Assembly: GCA_020350365.1 (NCBI GenBank)
Contig: CP070712.1
Span: 198,402 to 237,657 of the forward strand
Direction: 5' to 3'
Source of the DNA: Thermoplasmatales archaeon
Lineage (GTDB): Archaea; Thermoplasmatota; E2; DHVEG-1
Length of the DNA: 39,256 nt
Shown here: in pieces, positions 32,989 to 39,256 of the stretch
Position numbering within the stretch: position 1 is the first letter of the stretch
Layout: each line of letters starts with the position of its first letter
Notes under the pieces: generated by a model
Database searches by the model: none
Told to the model about the DNA's origin: nothing
The model's input: only the letters and a program-made list of their open reading frames with translations
Program-made: the position numbers and the translations under genes

Positions 32989-34520
32989 CTTAGTTGCCTC
33001 CGATTAATTTGATTATATCTACCAGCCATCTTCCATTTACTGACAGGTTTGAATATATCAGTTTTTTTATCGATCTTTAGATAGTTATTCAATCCATCCT
33101 TTGATTGAGCAAGAGCTGCCGAAATTACTGCGACTGTTCTTTCCATCTCGATTTTTTGCTCCTCGCCTTCTTTTTTTAGGTTGTCAATTATTCCTTTTCG
33201 ACTTATAAAAGTCGTATCAATATCTCCTTTTTTAAATGAATTATCACTTAGGACCTTTAGATGAAACGGGATGTTTGTTTCAATTCCCTCAACCCGCATT
33301 TCTCTCAAGGCTCTCATCATTCTCTCAACGACTGTTTCTCTTGTATCACCCCAAACAATAACTTTTGCAAACAAAGAATCATAAAAAGTTGGAATTTCAG
33401 ATCCTACAACAAGTCCAGAATCAATCCTAGTACCGATCGAACCTGGCGGTTCATATCTCGTTATTGTACCAGGTGATGGAAGAAAATTGTTGTAGGGATC
33501 TTCTGCGTTTATCCTACACTCCATTGCCCAGCCTTTAAATTGAATATCTTCTTGTGAATAATCAAGTTCATCTCCAGCAGCGATTTTTATCTGATCTTTT
33601 ACCAAATCTTTAGCAGTTATCATTTCTGTAACAGGGTGCTCAACTTGTAATCTTGCATTAACTTCATTGAAATAAAATTCTTTTCCGTCATAAAGGAACT
33701 CTATAGTTCCAGCATTTGTATACTCTGCAAGTCTTGCTATCTCTACTGCTCTTTCACCTATTTCTTTTCTTTTATTTTCATCAAATACTGGACTGGGTGC
33801 CTCTTCAATGAGCTTTTGGAATCTTCTTTGAATTGAGCACTCTCTTTCACCAAGATGAACAATATTTCCATGTTTATCTGCAAGTATCTGAAATTCTATA
33901 TGTCTGGGTTTTATTAGGAATTTCTCAATAAATATGTTCGGATTTCCAAATGCTGAAAGCGAAGAGGAACGAGCAATTTCAAGTTGTTTCAAAAGATCTT
34001 TTTTATTTTCCACAACACCCATACTTATTCCGCCACCGCCAGCTGAAGATTTTAATATTATTGGAAAACCTATTTCATTTGCAATATCAAGTGCATCATT
34101 ATCTCCAACTGCTTCGTCACTTCCAGGGGTTACAGGAATTCCTGATTGTTTTACAAATTTACGCGATGCAATTTTATCACCTGCTTTTGCCATCGCCCAG
34201 GAATCAGGTCCTATGAATGTTATTTTATTTTCCACACATTTGAAAGCAAATTCAGGATTTTCAGCAAGAAACCCATAACCTGGATGAATTGCTTCAGCTC
34301 CTGATTCTTTAGATATCTCAATAATTTTATCTGCATTTAAATAACTTTGAAGTGAAGGACTCGGACCAACATGATAGGCTTCATCAGCATACCTTGTATG
34401 AAGTGCATTTTTATCAACATCAGAATAAATTGCAACAGTGGTAATTCCCATCTCTTTACAGGTCCTCATGACTCGAAGTGCTATTTCTCCTCTGTTAGCT
34501 ACAAGTATCTTTTCAAACAT
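32985..34520 (-). CDS. pccA: Biotin carboxylase subunit of acyl-CoA (propionyl-CoA type) carboxylase
   Basis: ATP-dependent carboxylation of carrier-bound biotin. 511 residues from the ATG at 34520 (MFEKILVANRGEIALRV, aligning with AccC starts); a GTG at 34529 overlapping the carboxyltransferase stop is the alternative. It has the AccC/PccA ATP-grasp: SSAGGGGISMG glycine loop (one residue differs from the common GGGGKGM, where Lys is usual), ECSIQRRFQKLIEEAPSP, FYFNEVNARLQVEHPVTE and the C-terminal AMECRINAEDP. About 50 extra C-terminal residues have no obvious domain. The Ile/Ser in place of the glycine-loop Lys is odd, since that Lys normally helps bind ATP. Confidence 0.92.
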   Translation of the reverse strand: MFEKILVANRGEIALRVMRTCKEMGITTVAIYSDVDKNALHTRYADEAYHVGPSPSLQSYLNADKIIEISKESGAEAIHPGYGFLAENPEFAFKCVENKITFIGPDSWAMAKAGDKIASRKFVKQSGIPVTPGSDEAVGDNDALDIANEIGFPIILKSSAGGGGISMGVVENKKDLLKQLEIARSSSLSAFGNPNIFIEKFLIKPRHIEFQILADKHGNIVHLGERECSIQRRFQKLIEEAPSPVFDENKRKEIGERAVEIARLAEYTNAGTIEFLYDGKEFYFNEVNARLQVEHPVTEMITAKDLVKDQIKIAAGDELDYSQEDIQFKGWAMECRINAEDPYNNFLPSPGTITRYEPPGSIGTRIDSGLVVGSEIPTFYDSLFAKVIVWGDTRETVVERMMRALREMRVEGIETNIPFHLKVLSDNSFKKGDIDTTFISRKGIIDNLKKEGEEQKIEMERTVAVISAALAQSKDGLNNYLKIDKKTDIFKPVSKWKMAGRYNQINRRQLR

Positions 34521-34525
34521 GATCT

Positions 34526-36076
34526 TCACAAGGGTATATTTCCATGTTTTTTACCAGGTCTTTCTTCTCTTTTATTCAGAAGCGTATGTAATGCATTTAT
34601 TATTCTTGGTCTTGTCTCTTGGGGTTCAATTATGTCATCAATATATCCCATTTCTGCTGCTATATAGGGATTAGCAAACTTTTTTCGGTATTCAGTAACA
34701 AGCTCCTTTGCTTTTTTCTTAGCATCGGTAGCTGCTTCTATTTCCTTTCTAAAAATGATATTAACTGCACCATCAGGCCCCATGACTGCAAGTTCTGCTG
34801 AAGGCCATGCAAAATTTATATCAGCTCTTATATGCTTTGAACACATAACATCATATGCTCCGCCATATGCCTTCCTTGTTATTACAGTCATTTTTGGAAC
34901 ATTAGCCTCACAATATGCATATAATAATTTTGCACCATTTCTTATTATGCCACCATATTCCTGTGATGTACCAGGTAGAAAACCAGGAACATCAACAAAT
35001 GTTAAAAGCGGAATGTTAAAAGCATCACAGAATCTTACAAACCTTGCACCTTTTGTAGATGAGGCTATGTCAAGAGTGCCTGCTAAAAACTTAGGTTGAT
35101 TCCCAATAATCCCAACAGAATATCCATCAAGTCTTGCAAAGCCGACAACAATATTCTTTGCCCAATGTTCATGAACCTCAAGGAACTCTCCATTGTCAAC
35201 TACATGTTTAATTACTTTTTTTATATCATAAGGTTTATCAGATTCACTAGGAAGTATATTTAGAAGTTCCGAATCCATTCTATTTGGATCGTCATTGGAT
35301 TCTATTCGAGGTGGATCATCTAAATTATTCGAAGGTAAATATGAAAGAAGTGTTTTGATGTATTCAATACAATGTTCCTCGTTTTCTGCTGCAAAGTGTG
35401 CAACTCCACTCTTTTGATTATGTGACATCGCGCCACCGAGTTGCTCAAAGGTCACCTTCTCACCAGTAACTGCCTTTATTACATCAGGACCAGTAATAAA
35501 CATATGGCTAGTACCTTTTACCATGAAAGTGAAATCTGTCATAGCAGGTGAGTAAACAGCACCACCAGCACAAGGTCCCATTATAGCAGATATCTGTGGG
35601 ATAACACCAGATGCCATCACATTTCTAAAGAATATCTCAGCATATCCACCCAGAGAGATAACTCCCTCCTGTATTCTTGCACCACCTGAATCGTTCAAAC
35701 CTATCAATGGTGCACCGTTTTTTAAGGCCAAATCCATGACCTTACATACCTTCTCAGCAAACTTCCAGCCTAAAGAACCGCCAAAAACAGTAAAATCCTG
35801 TGAGAATACATATACTAAACGGCCATCAATTCGACCATATCCTGTTACAACTCCATCACCATAGATTCTTTTCTTATCCATTCCAAAATCTGTACAATGA
35901 TGTAGAGCAAATTCATCAAGTTCCACAAAACTATCTTTGTCAAGTAACAATTCAATTCTTTCTCTTGCAGTTAGTTTTCCCTTCTTATGTTGGGCATCTA
36001 TTCTGTCTTTTCCACCACCCAGTTTGGTTTGTTTTTTCTTTTCCCTTAACTCTTTTATTTTTTCATCCATTGGCAT
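34526..36076 (-). CDS. pccB: Propionyl-CoA/methylmalonyl-CoA carboxyltransferase subunit
   Basis: Transfers the carboxyl group from biotin to propionyl-CoA, giving methylmalonyl-CoA, or the reverse. 516 residues, normal for PccB/MmdA. Motifs: [14 protein letters not shown] (about 33-46), oxyanion-hole glycines in [13 protein letters not shown] and [12 protein letters not shown], and in the second domain [14 protein letters not shown] and [11 protein letters not shown]. No decarboxylase membrane subunit is seen, so a soluble carboxylase is more likely than a sodium-pumping decarboxylase. With epimerase and mutase nearby, the methylmalonyl-CoA pathway is well supported. Confidence 0.94.
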   Translation of the reverse strand: MPMDEKIKELREKKKQTKLGGGKDRIDAQHKKGKLTARERIELLLDKDSFVELDEFALHHCTDFGMDKKRIYGDGVVTGYGRIDGRLVYVFSQDFTVFGGSLGWKFAEKVCKVMDLALKNGAPLIGLNDSGGARIQEGVISLGGYAEIFFRNVMASGVIPQISAIMGPCAGGAVYSPAMTDFTFMVKGTSHMFITGPDVIKAVTGEKVTFEQLGGAMSHNQKSGVAHFAAENEEHCIEYIKTLLSYLPSNNLDDPPRIESNDDPNRMDSELLNILPSESDKPYDIKKVIKHVVDNGEFLEVHEHWAKNIVVGFARLDGYSVGIIGNQPKFLAGTLDIASSTKGARFVRFCDAFNIPLLTFVDVPGFLPGTSQEYGGIIRNGAKLLYAYCEANVPKMTVITRKAYGGAYDVMCSKHIRADINFAWPSAELAVMGPDGAVNIIFRKEIEAATDAKKKAKELVTEYRKKFANPYIAAEMGYIDDIIEPQETRPRIINALHTLLNKREERPGKKHGNIPL

Positions 36077-36212
36077 TTGAACACCATTAAATTTTAATTC
36101 TTATATTGACGGCCTAAATAAGGTTAAGGTTTTTAATATTTATAGTTTTAAGAATAATAGATATTTTAAATCATGTAAAAATTTAAAAACAGGTGTCTAC
36201 TTTCTGGAACAC
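36077..36212. promoter_or_regulatory. Divergent promoter region between pccB and thiolase genes
   Basis: 136 AT-rich bases separate the two divergent genes. TATA-like candidates: TATAAATATT on the minus strand (about 36137-36146) for pccB, and GATATTTTAAAT (about 36159-36170) on the plus strand for the thiolase gene. ACAGGTGT at 36189-36196 repeats eight bases of the hdr operator. None of these is decisive. Confidence 0.35.
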
Positions 36213-37334
36213 ATGGCAGGAGTATACATCTCCGGCATTGGTATAACTAAGTTTGGTAAACGTAAAGAATCACTGCAAACTTTAATGTACGAATCTTATG
36301 CTCAAGCTACAGAATCCCAAGAATCGAATTTTGATGCAGTTTTTGTAGGTTGTATGAATCCAGATGAATTTGTAGGAGATAGTAATTTTGCTACATTGAT
36401 AGTTGATCACCTTGGTTTATACCAAACACCTAGCGTTAGAATTGATAATGCTCCTGCTTCAGGATCAGCAGCTTTTGAGCAAGCATATTTTTCCATAGCA
36501 TCAGGTCATTATCAAAAGGTTTTAGTGCTAGCTGGTGAGAAAATGAGCAACTTATCTACAGGTGAAACTACTAGAATTCTCTCAAAACTTATCGATAAAT
36601 ATGAAAGAAGTACTGGAGCGACTATGCCAGCTTTGGCAGCATTGGTAACAAGAAGGTATATGCACGACTATGGTCTTAGTAGGGAGGAACTTGCCCAAGC
36701 TGCAGTAAAAAATCATTATAATGGTACTTTAAATCCATATGCTCAATTTCAAAAAGAAATTACAATAGACGATGTTTTAAAAAGTAAGATGATTTCAGAT
36801 CCCCTTCGATTATATGATTGTGCTTCAATAAGTGATGGAGCCTGTGCTGCTATCTTGACATCTAAAAAAACTGATGTGAAAGTATCAGGTATTGGACATG
36901 CTACTGATTTTCTTTCTTTGCAATATAGAGATTCACTGACCTCTTTTAATGCAACAAAAATTGCTGCAAAGCGTGCATATGATATGGCAAAAAAGAGCCC
37001 AAAAGATATTGATGTTGCGGAGGTACATGATGCTTTTACAATACTTGAGATTGTAAATCCTGAGGATTTGGGATTTTTTAAACCAGGAGAGGGTGCTGCT
37101 GCTTTAATTGATGGTAAAACTGGTTTGAGTGGAGATTTACCAATTAATACCTCAGGCGGGTTGAAAGCAAGAGGCCACCCAGTAGGTGCAACAGGTCTTG
37201 CTCAGATATGTGAAATAGTTTGGCAGTTGAGAGGAGAAGCTGGAAAAAGACAAGTCCCTGCAAATATTGGTTTATGTCATAATATTGGTGGATTTGTAAA
37301 TAACAATATTGTCACTATTTTGGAGAGTTGTTGA
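36213..37334 (+). CDS. Archaeal thiolase-like protein lacking the nucleophilic cysteine
   Basis: 373-residue member of the archaeal/SCP2-type thiolase family (acetyl-CoA acetyltransferase-like). Family motifs: YISGIGITKFG at the start, DAVFVGCM, EVHDAFTILE (His near 271), NTSGGLKARGHPVGATGLAQ and a C-terminal LCHNIGGFVNN. The usual NACASG carrying the acyl-accepting Cys reads NAPASG here, with Pro81 in that place (codon CCT). Either another cysteine is used, as in the late GLCHNIGG segment, or the protein is not a classical thiolase. It overlaps the DUF35 gene as TGATG, as in archaeal thiolase/DUF35 pairs. A substrate of the propionyl-CoA or branched acyl-CoA type would fit the context. Confidence 0.85.
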   Translation: MAGVYISGIGITKFGKRKESLQTLMYESYAQATESQESNFDAVFVGCMNPDEFVGDSNFATLIVDHLGLYQTPSVRIDNAPASGSAAFEQAYFSIASGHYQKVLVLAGEKMSNLSTGETTRILSKLIDKYERSTGATMPALAALVTRRYMHDYGLSREELAQAAVKNHYNGTLNPYAQFQKEITIDDVLKSKMISDPLRLYDCASISDGACAAILTSKKTDVKVSGIGHATDFLSLQYRDSLTSFNATKIAAKRAYDMAKKSPKDIDVAEVHDAFTILEIVNPEDLGFFKPGEGAAALIDGKTGLSGDLPINTSGGLKARGHPVGATGLAQICEIVWQLRGEAGKRQVPANIGLCHNIGGFVNNNIVTILESC

Positions 37335-37633
37335 TGATCTCATCAATTTGTAAATGTGGAAAAATTGTTGCGTTGGAAAGAAAAGTTTGTCCATATTGTG
37401 GAAAGACTATGAACTCTGTTGAACATGGTAATGTTGCAGAAATATTAACATATACAAAATTGTTCACCGTACCAGAAGGATTTAAATCCCCTATTTTTTT
37501 AACACTAGTCAAACTTGAAAATGGGGCAAAACTTTTATGTGAATGTAAAAATGAAAACGATTTAGAAATTGATAGAAAGGGAAAAGTCATCTTTGAAAAA
37601 GAAAAATATTATTTTGTAAGTACCAAGAAATAA
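37334..37633 (+). CDS. DUF35 OB-fold/zinc-ribbon protein, thiolase partner
   Basis: 99 residues from the ATG at 37334, which overlaps the thiolase stop and has GGAGAG 6 bases ahead; a TTG at 37328 is less likely. The N-terminal rubredoxin-like zinc ribbon has CKCG and CPYCG. The OB fold with VPEGFKSPIFLTLVKLENGAKLLCE follows. In archaea such proteins form complexes with thiolase and HMG-CoA synthase and help channel the acyl-CoA. It converges on the epimerase gene with 3 bases between stops. Confidence 0.88.
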   Translation: MISSICKCGKIVALERKVCPYCGKTMNSVEHGNVAEILTYTKLFTVPEGFKSPIFLTLVKLENGAKLLCECKNENDLEIDRKGKVIFEKEKYYFVSTKK

Positions 37634-37636
37634 TTT

Positions 37637-38047
37637 TTAATCTTTCTCAATTATCTCCACAATTTCTATTAAAACACCATTCATCTCTTTGGGATGAATA
37701 AATGCTATTTTTGCTCCATCTGCACCGATTTTGGCTTTTTCATCAATCAATTTTATTCCCTTTGAACTTAGTTCTTTTAAGGATTCATCAATGTTTTCAA
37801 CCCGAAAGGCAATATGATGGATTCCTTCACCTCTTTTTTCAATGAATTTACCAATTGGTCCATCTGGATGAGTTGTTTGTACCAACTCAATTTTGACTTT
37901 ATCTGCTAAAAATGTCGCATGCTTAATATTTTGATCCTTAATTTCTTCTGTACCTTTGAATTTTAAACCAAGAATGTCTCTATAAATACTGCTCGTTTTC
38001 TCCAAATCATTTACTGCTATACCAATGTGATCTATTTCCTTAATCAT
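37637..38047 (-). CDS. mce: Methylmalonyl-CoA epimerase
   Basis: Interconverts (R)- and (S)-methylmalonyl-CoA between carboxylase and mutase. 136 residues, two glyoxalase/VOC beta-alpha-beta repeats. Likely metal ligands are His7 (IDHIGIAV), a residue near 54, His77 or His78 (GIHHIAFRV) and Glu128 (VLIEIVE). FIHPKEMNGVLIEI near the end is characteristic of the family. It lies 16 bases after the mutase gene and in the same direction. Confidence 0.95.
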   Translation of the reverse strand: MIKEIDHIGIAVNDLEKTSSIYRDILGLKFKGTEEIKDQNIKHATFLADKVKIELVQTTHPDGPIGKFIEKRGEGIHHIAFRVENIDESLKELSSKGIKLIDEKAKIGADGAKIAFIHPKEMNGVLIEIVEIIEKD

Positions 38048-38063
38048 AATTTCACCTAAATTC

Positions 38064-39256
38064 CTATAATCTCTCTACAGATTTATATTCACCAAATACA
38101 TCTTTTAAACATGTACATATCTCACCCAATGTAACATAAGCTTTTACAGCATCTAGAATTACAGGCATTAGATTTTCCTTACTTGCCGAAACTCTTCTTA
38201 TTTCATCTATTGCCTTTTTCACCTTTAGATTATCTCTTTCTTTTTTCAAGCTTTTTAATCTTGTTTTTTGTTTTTCCTCGACCTCTGGATTAACCTTTAA
38301 GGTATCAATTTTTGCCTTCTCACTATCTCTAAACTTATTTATTCCTATCACAATTTTTTCACTATTATCAACTGCCTTCTGATATCTGTATGCACTATCA
38401 GCAATTTCACGTTGTACAAAGCCTTTCTCAATGGCATTCAAAATTCCACCCATAGCATCAATCTTTCTAATATATTTCATAGCCTCGTCCTCGATTCTAT
38501 TTGTCAGCGATTCAATAAAATATGATCCTGCCATGGGATCAATAGTATTAGTTACTCCACTCTCATAAGCAATAATCTGCTGCGTTCTTAATGCAATTTT
38601 CACAGCTTTTTCTGTTGGTAATGCATAGGCCTCATCCATAGAATTTGTATGAAGGGATTGAGTACCGCCAATAATTGCAGCAAGGGCTTGGATTGCAACT
38701 CTTACAATATTGTTTTCTGGTTGTTGTGCAGTAAGTGAGCATCCTGCTGTTTGCGTATGAAACCTTAGCATTAGAGATTTTGGAGATTTAGCATTAAAGC
38801 GATCTTTCATAATTTTTGCCCATAACCTCCGAGCTGCACGAAACTTAGCAATTTCTTCAAACAAATCATTATGTGATCCGAAAAAAAATGCCAGTCTTGG
38901 AGCAAATTTATCAAGTTCCAATCCTTTTTTAATTGCTGATTCAACGTATGCTATCCCATCTGCAAGGGTAAATGCAACCTCCTGAACTGCAGTAGAACCT
39001 GCTTCCCTAATATGATATCCACTCACGTTTATTGTATTCCATTTTGGCATATTCTTTGAGCAGTATTCAAAAACGTCAGTTATTAATCGCATCGATTCCT
39101 TTGGGGGAAATATGTAAGTTCCTCTAGCTATATATTCCTTTAAGATATCATTTTGAATCGTACCAGCTAATTCGCTTTTATCTACACCTTGTTTTTCAGC
39201 AACAGCAATATACATTGCAAGCAGAATCATAGCTGTAGAATTTATTGTCATAGAAG
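38064..39256 (-). CDS. mcmA: Methylmalonyl-CoA mutase, large subunit (5' end outside window)
   Basis: C-terminal about 397 residues of the catalytic alpha chain, which isomerises methylmalonyl-CoA and succinyl-CoA. The frame is open to the right edge: the codon before the ATG at 39251 is Ser, giving the family motif SMTIN, so that ATG is internal. Family sequences include [58 protein letters not shown] and GSYFIESLT. The protein ends without a B12-binding domain, as in archaeal mutases, where a separate small subunit binds cobalamin; that gene is not in the window. Confidence 0.95.
   Translation of the reverse strand, partial: SMTINSTAMILLAMYIAVAEKQGVDKSELAGTIQNDILKEYIARGTYIFPPKESMRLITDVFEYCSKNMPKWNTINVSGYHIREAGSTAVQEVAFTLADGIAYVESAIKKGLELDKFAPRLAFFFGSHNDLFEEIAKFRAARRLWAKIMKDRFNAKSPKSLMLRFHTQTAGCSLTAQQPENNIVRVAIQALAAIIGGTQSLHTNSMDEAYALPTEKAVKIALRTQQIIAYESGVTNTIDPMAGSYFIESLTNRIEDEAMKYIRKIDAMGGILNAIEKGFVQREIADSAYRYQKAVDNSEKIVIGINKFRDSEKAKIDTLKVNPEVEEKQKTRLKSLKKERDNLKVKKAIDEIRRVSASKENLMPVILDAVKAYVTLGEICTCLKDVFGEYKSVERL

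Noticed and set aside
34526-36076. Sodium-pumping methylmalonyl-CoA decarboxylase
   Set aside because: No membrane beta subunit is encoded, and a biotin carboxylase subunit is present, which fits a soluble ATP-dependent carboxylase.
36077-36212. Small RNA or riboswitch in the divergent gap
   Set aside because: The sequence is AT-rich with no convincing stable fold; only promoter-like elements can be argued.

Overview
The window looks like a chromosomal piece of an AT-rich anaerobic archaeon that lives on protein and fatty or amino acids. Reasons: archaeal TATA boxes and T-tract terminators, purine-rich Shine-Dalgarno sites, many HdrA/HdrB/HdrC/MvhD/FrhB-type redox proteins, separate archaeal-type carboxylase subunits, a thiolase/DUF35 pair, and secreted gingipain-type proteases with PKD domains. 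The combination recalls uncultured Thermoplasmatota of the MBG-D/Thermoprofundales kind, but that is an inference; no rRNA or other phylogenetic marker is present. Coding density is very high. No gene-free stretch exceeds 300 bases, and I found no tRNA, rRNA, CRISPR or insertion sequence.

Layout. (1) 1-1473, plus strand: the end of an ABC ATPase gene and its permease. (2) 1592-10693, minus strand: a secreted protein-degradation locus of two gingipain-like (C25) cysteine proteases flanking a secreted peptidylarginine deiminase that closely matches Porphyromonas PPAD. (3) 10885-12286: biotin ligase and BioY biotin transporter. (4) 12410-32358, minus strand: about 20 kb of cytosolic redox genes. 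In transcription order these are a BlaI-type repressor fused to HdrC, HdrB, HdrA, an HdrA-N/NuoE fusion, NuoF, a NuoG-N/HdrA fusion, MvhD, an FrhB-like F420 subunit, tandem HdrC, double HdrA, FrdB-like, FrdA-like, and KorA, KorB, KorC. (5) 32464-36076: biotin carrier protein, biotin carboxylase and carboxyltransferase (propionyl-CoA type). (6) 36213-37633, plus strand: thiolase-like protein and its DUF35 partner. (7) 37637-39256, minus strand: methylmalonyl-CoA epimerase and the end of methylmalonyl-CoA mutase.

How the parts fit. Secreted proteases yield peptides and amino acids. Carboxylase, epimerase and mutase interconvert propionyl-CoA and succinyl-CoA. KorABC links 2-oxoglutarate to succinyl-CoA and reduced ferredoxin, and the Frd-like pair links succinate and fumarate to a large HdrA-based flavin/Fe-S complex. 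That complex has possible ports for NADH (NuoEF), F420 (FrhB-like), ferredoxin (HdrA) and disulfide (HdrB). BioY and biotin ligase serve the carboxylase.

The most unusual points are: (a) an HdrA protein split inside its first ferredoxin motif, with NuoE, NuoF and NuoG modules inserted at the split; (b) a BlaI/CopY-type DNA-binding domain fused to the Fe-S protein HdrC, with a CopY/BlaI-like palindrome between the TATA box and start codon of its own operon; and (c) an archaeal PPAD-plus-gingipain locus that keeps the PPAD catalytic residues and its C-terminal-arginine specificity residues.
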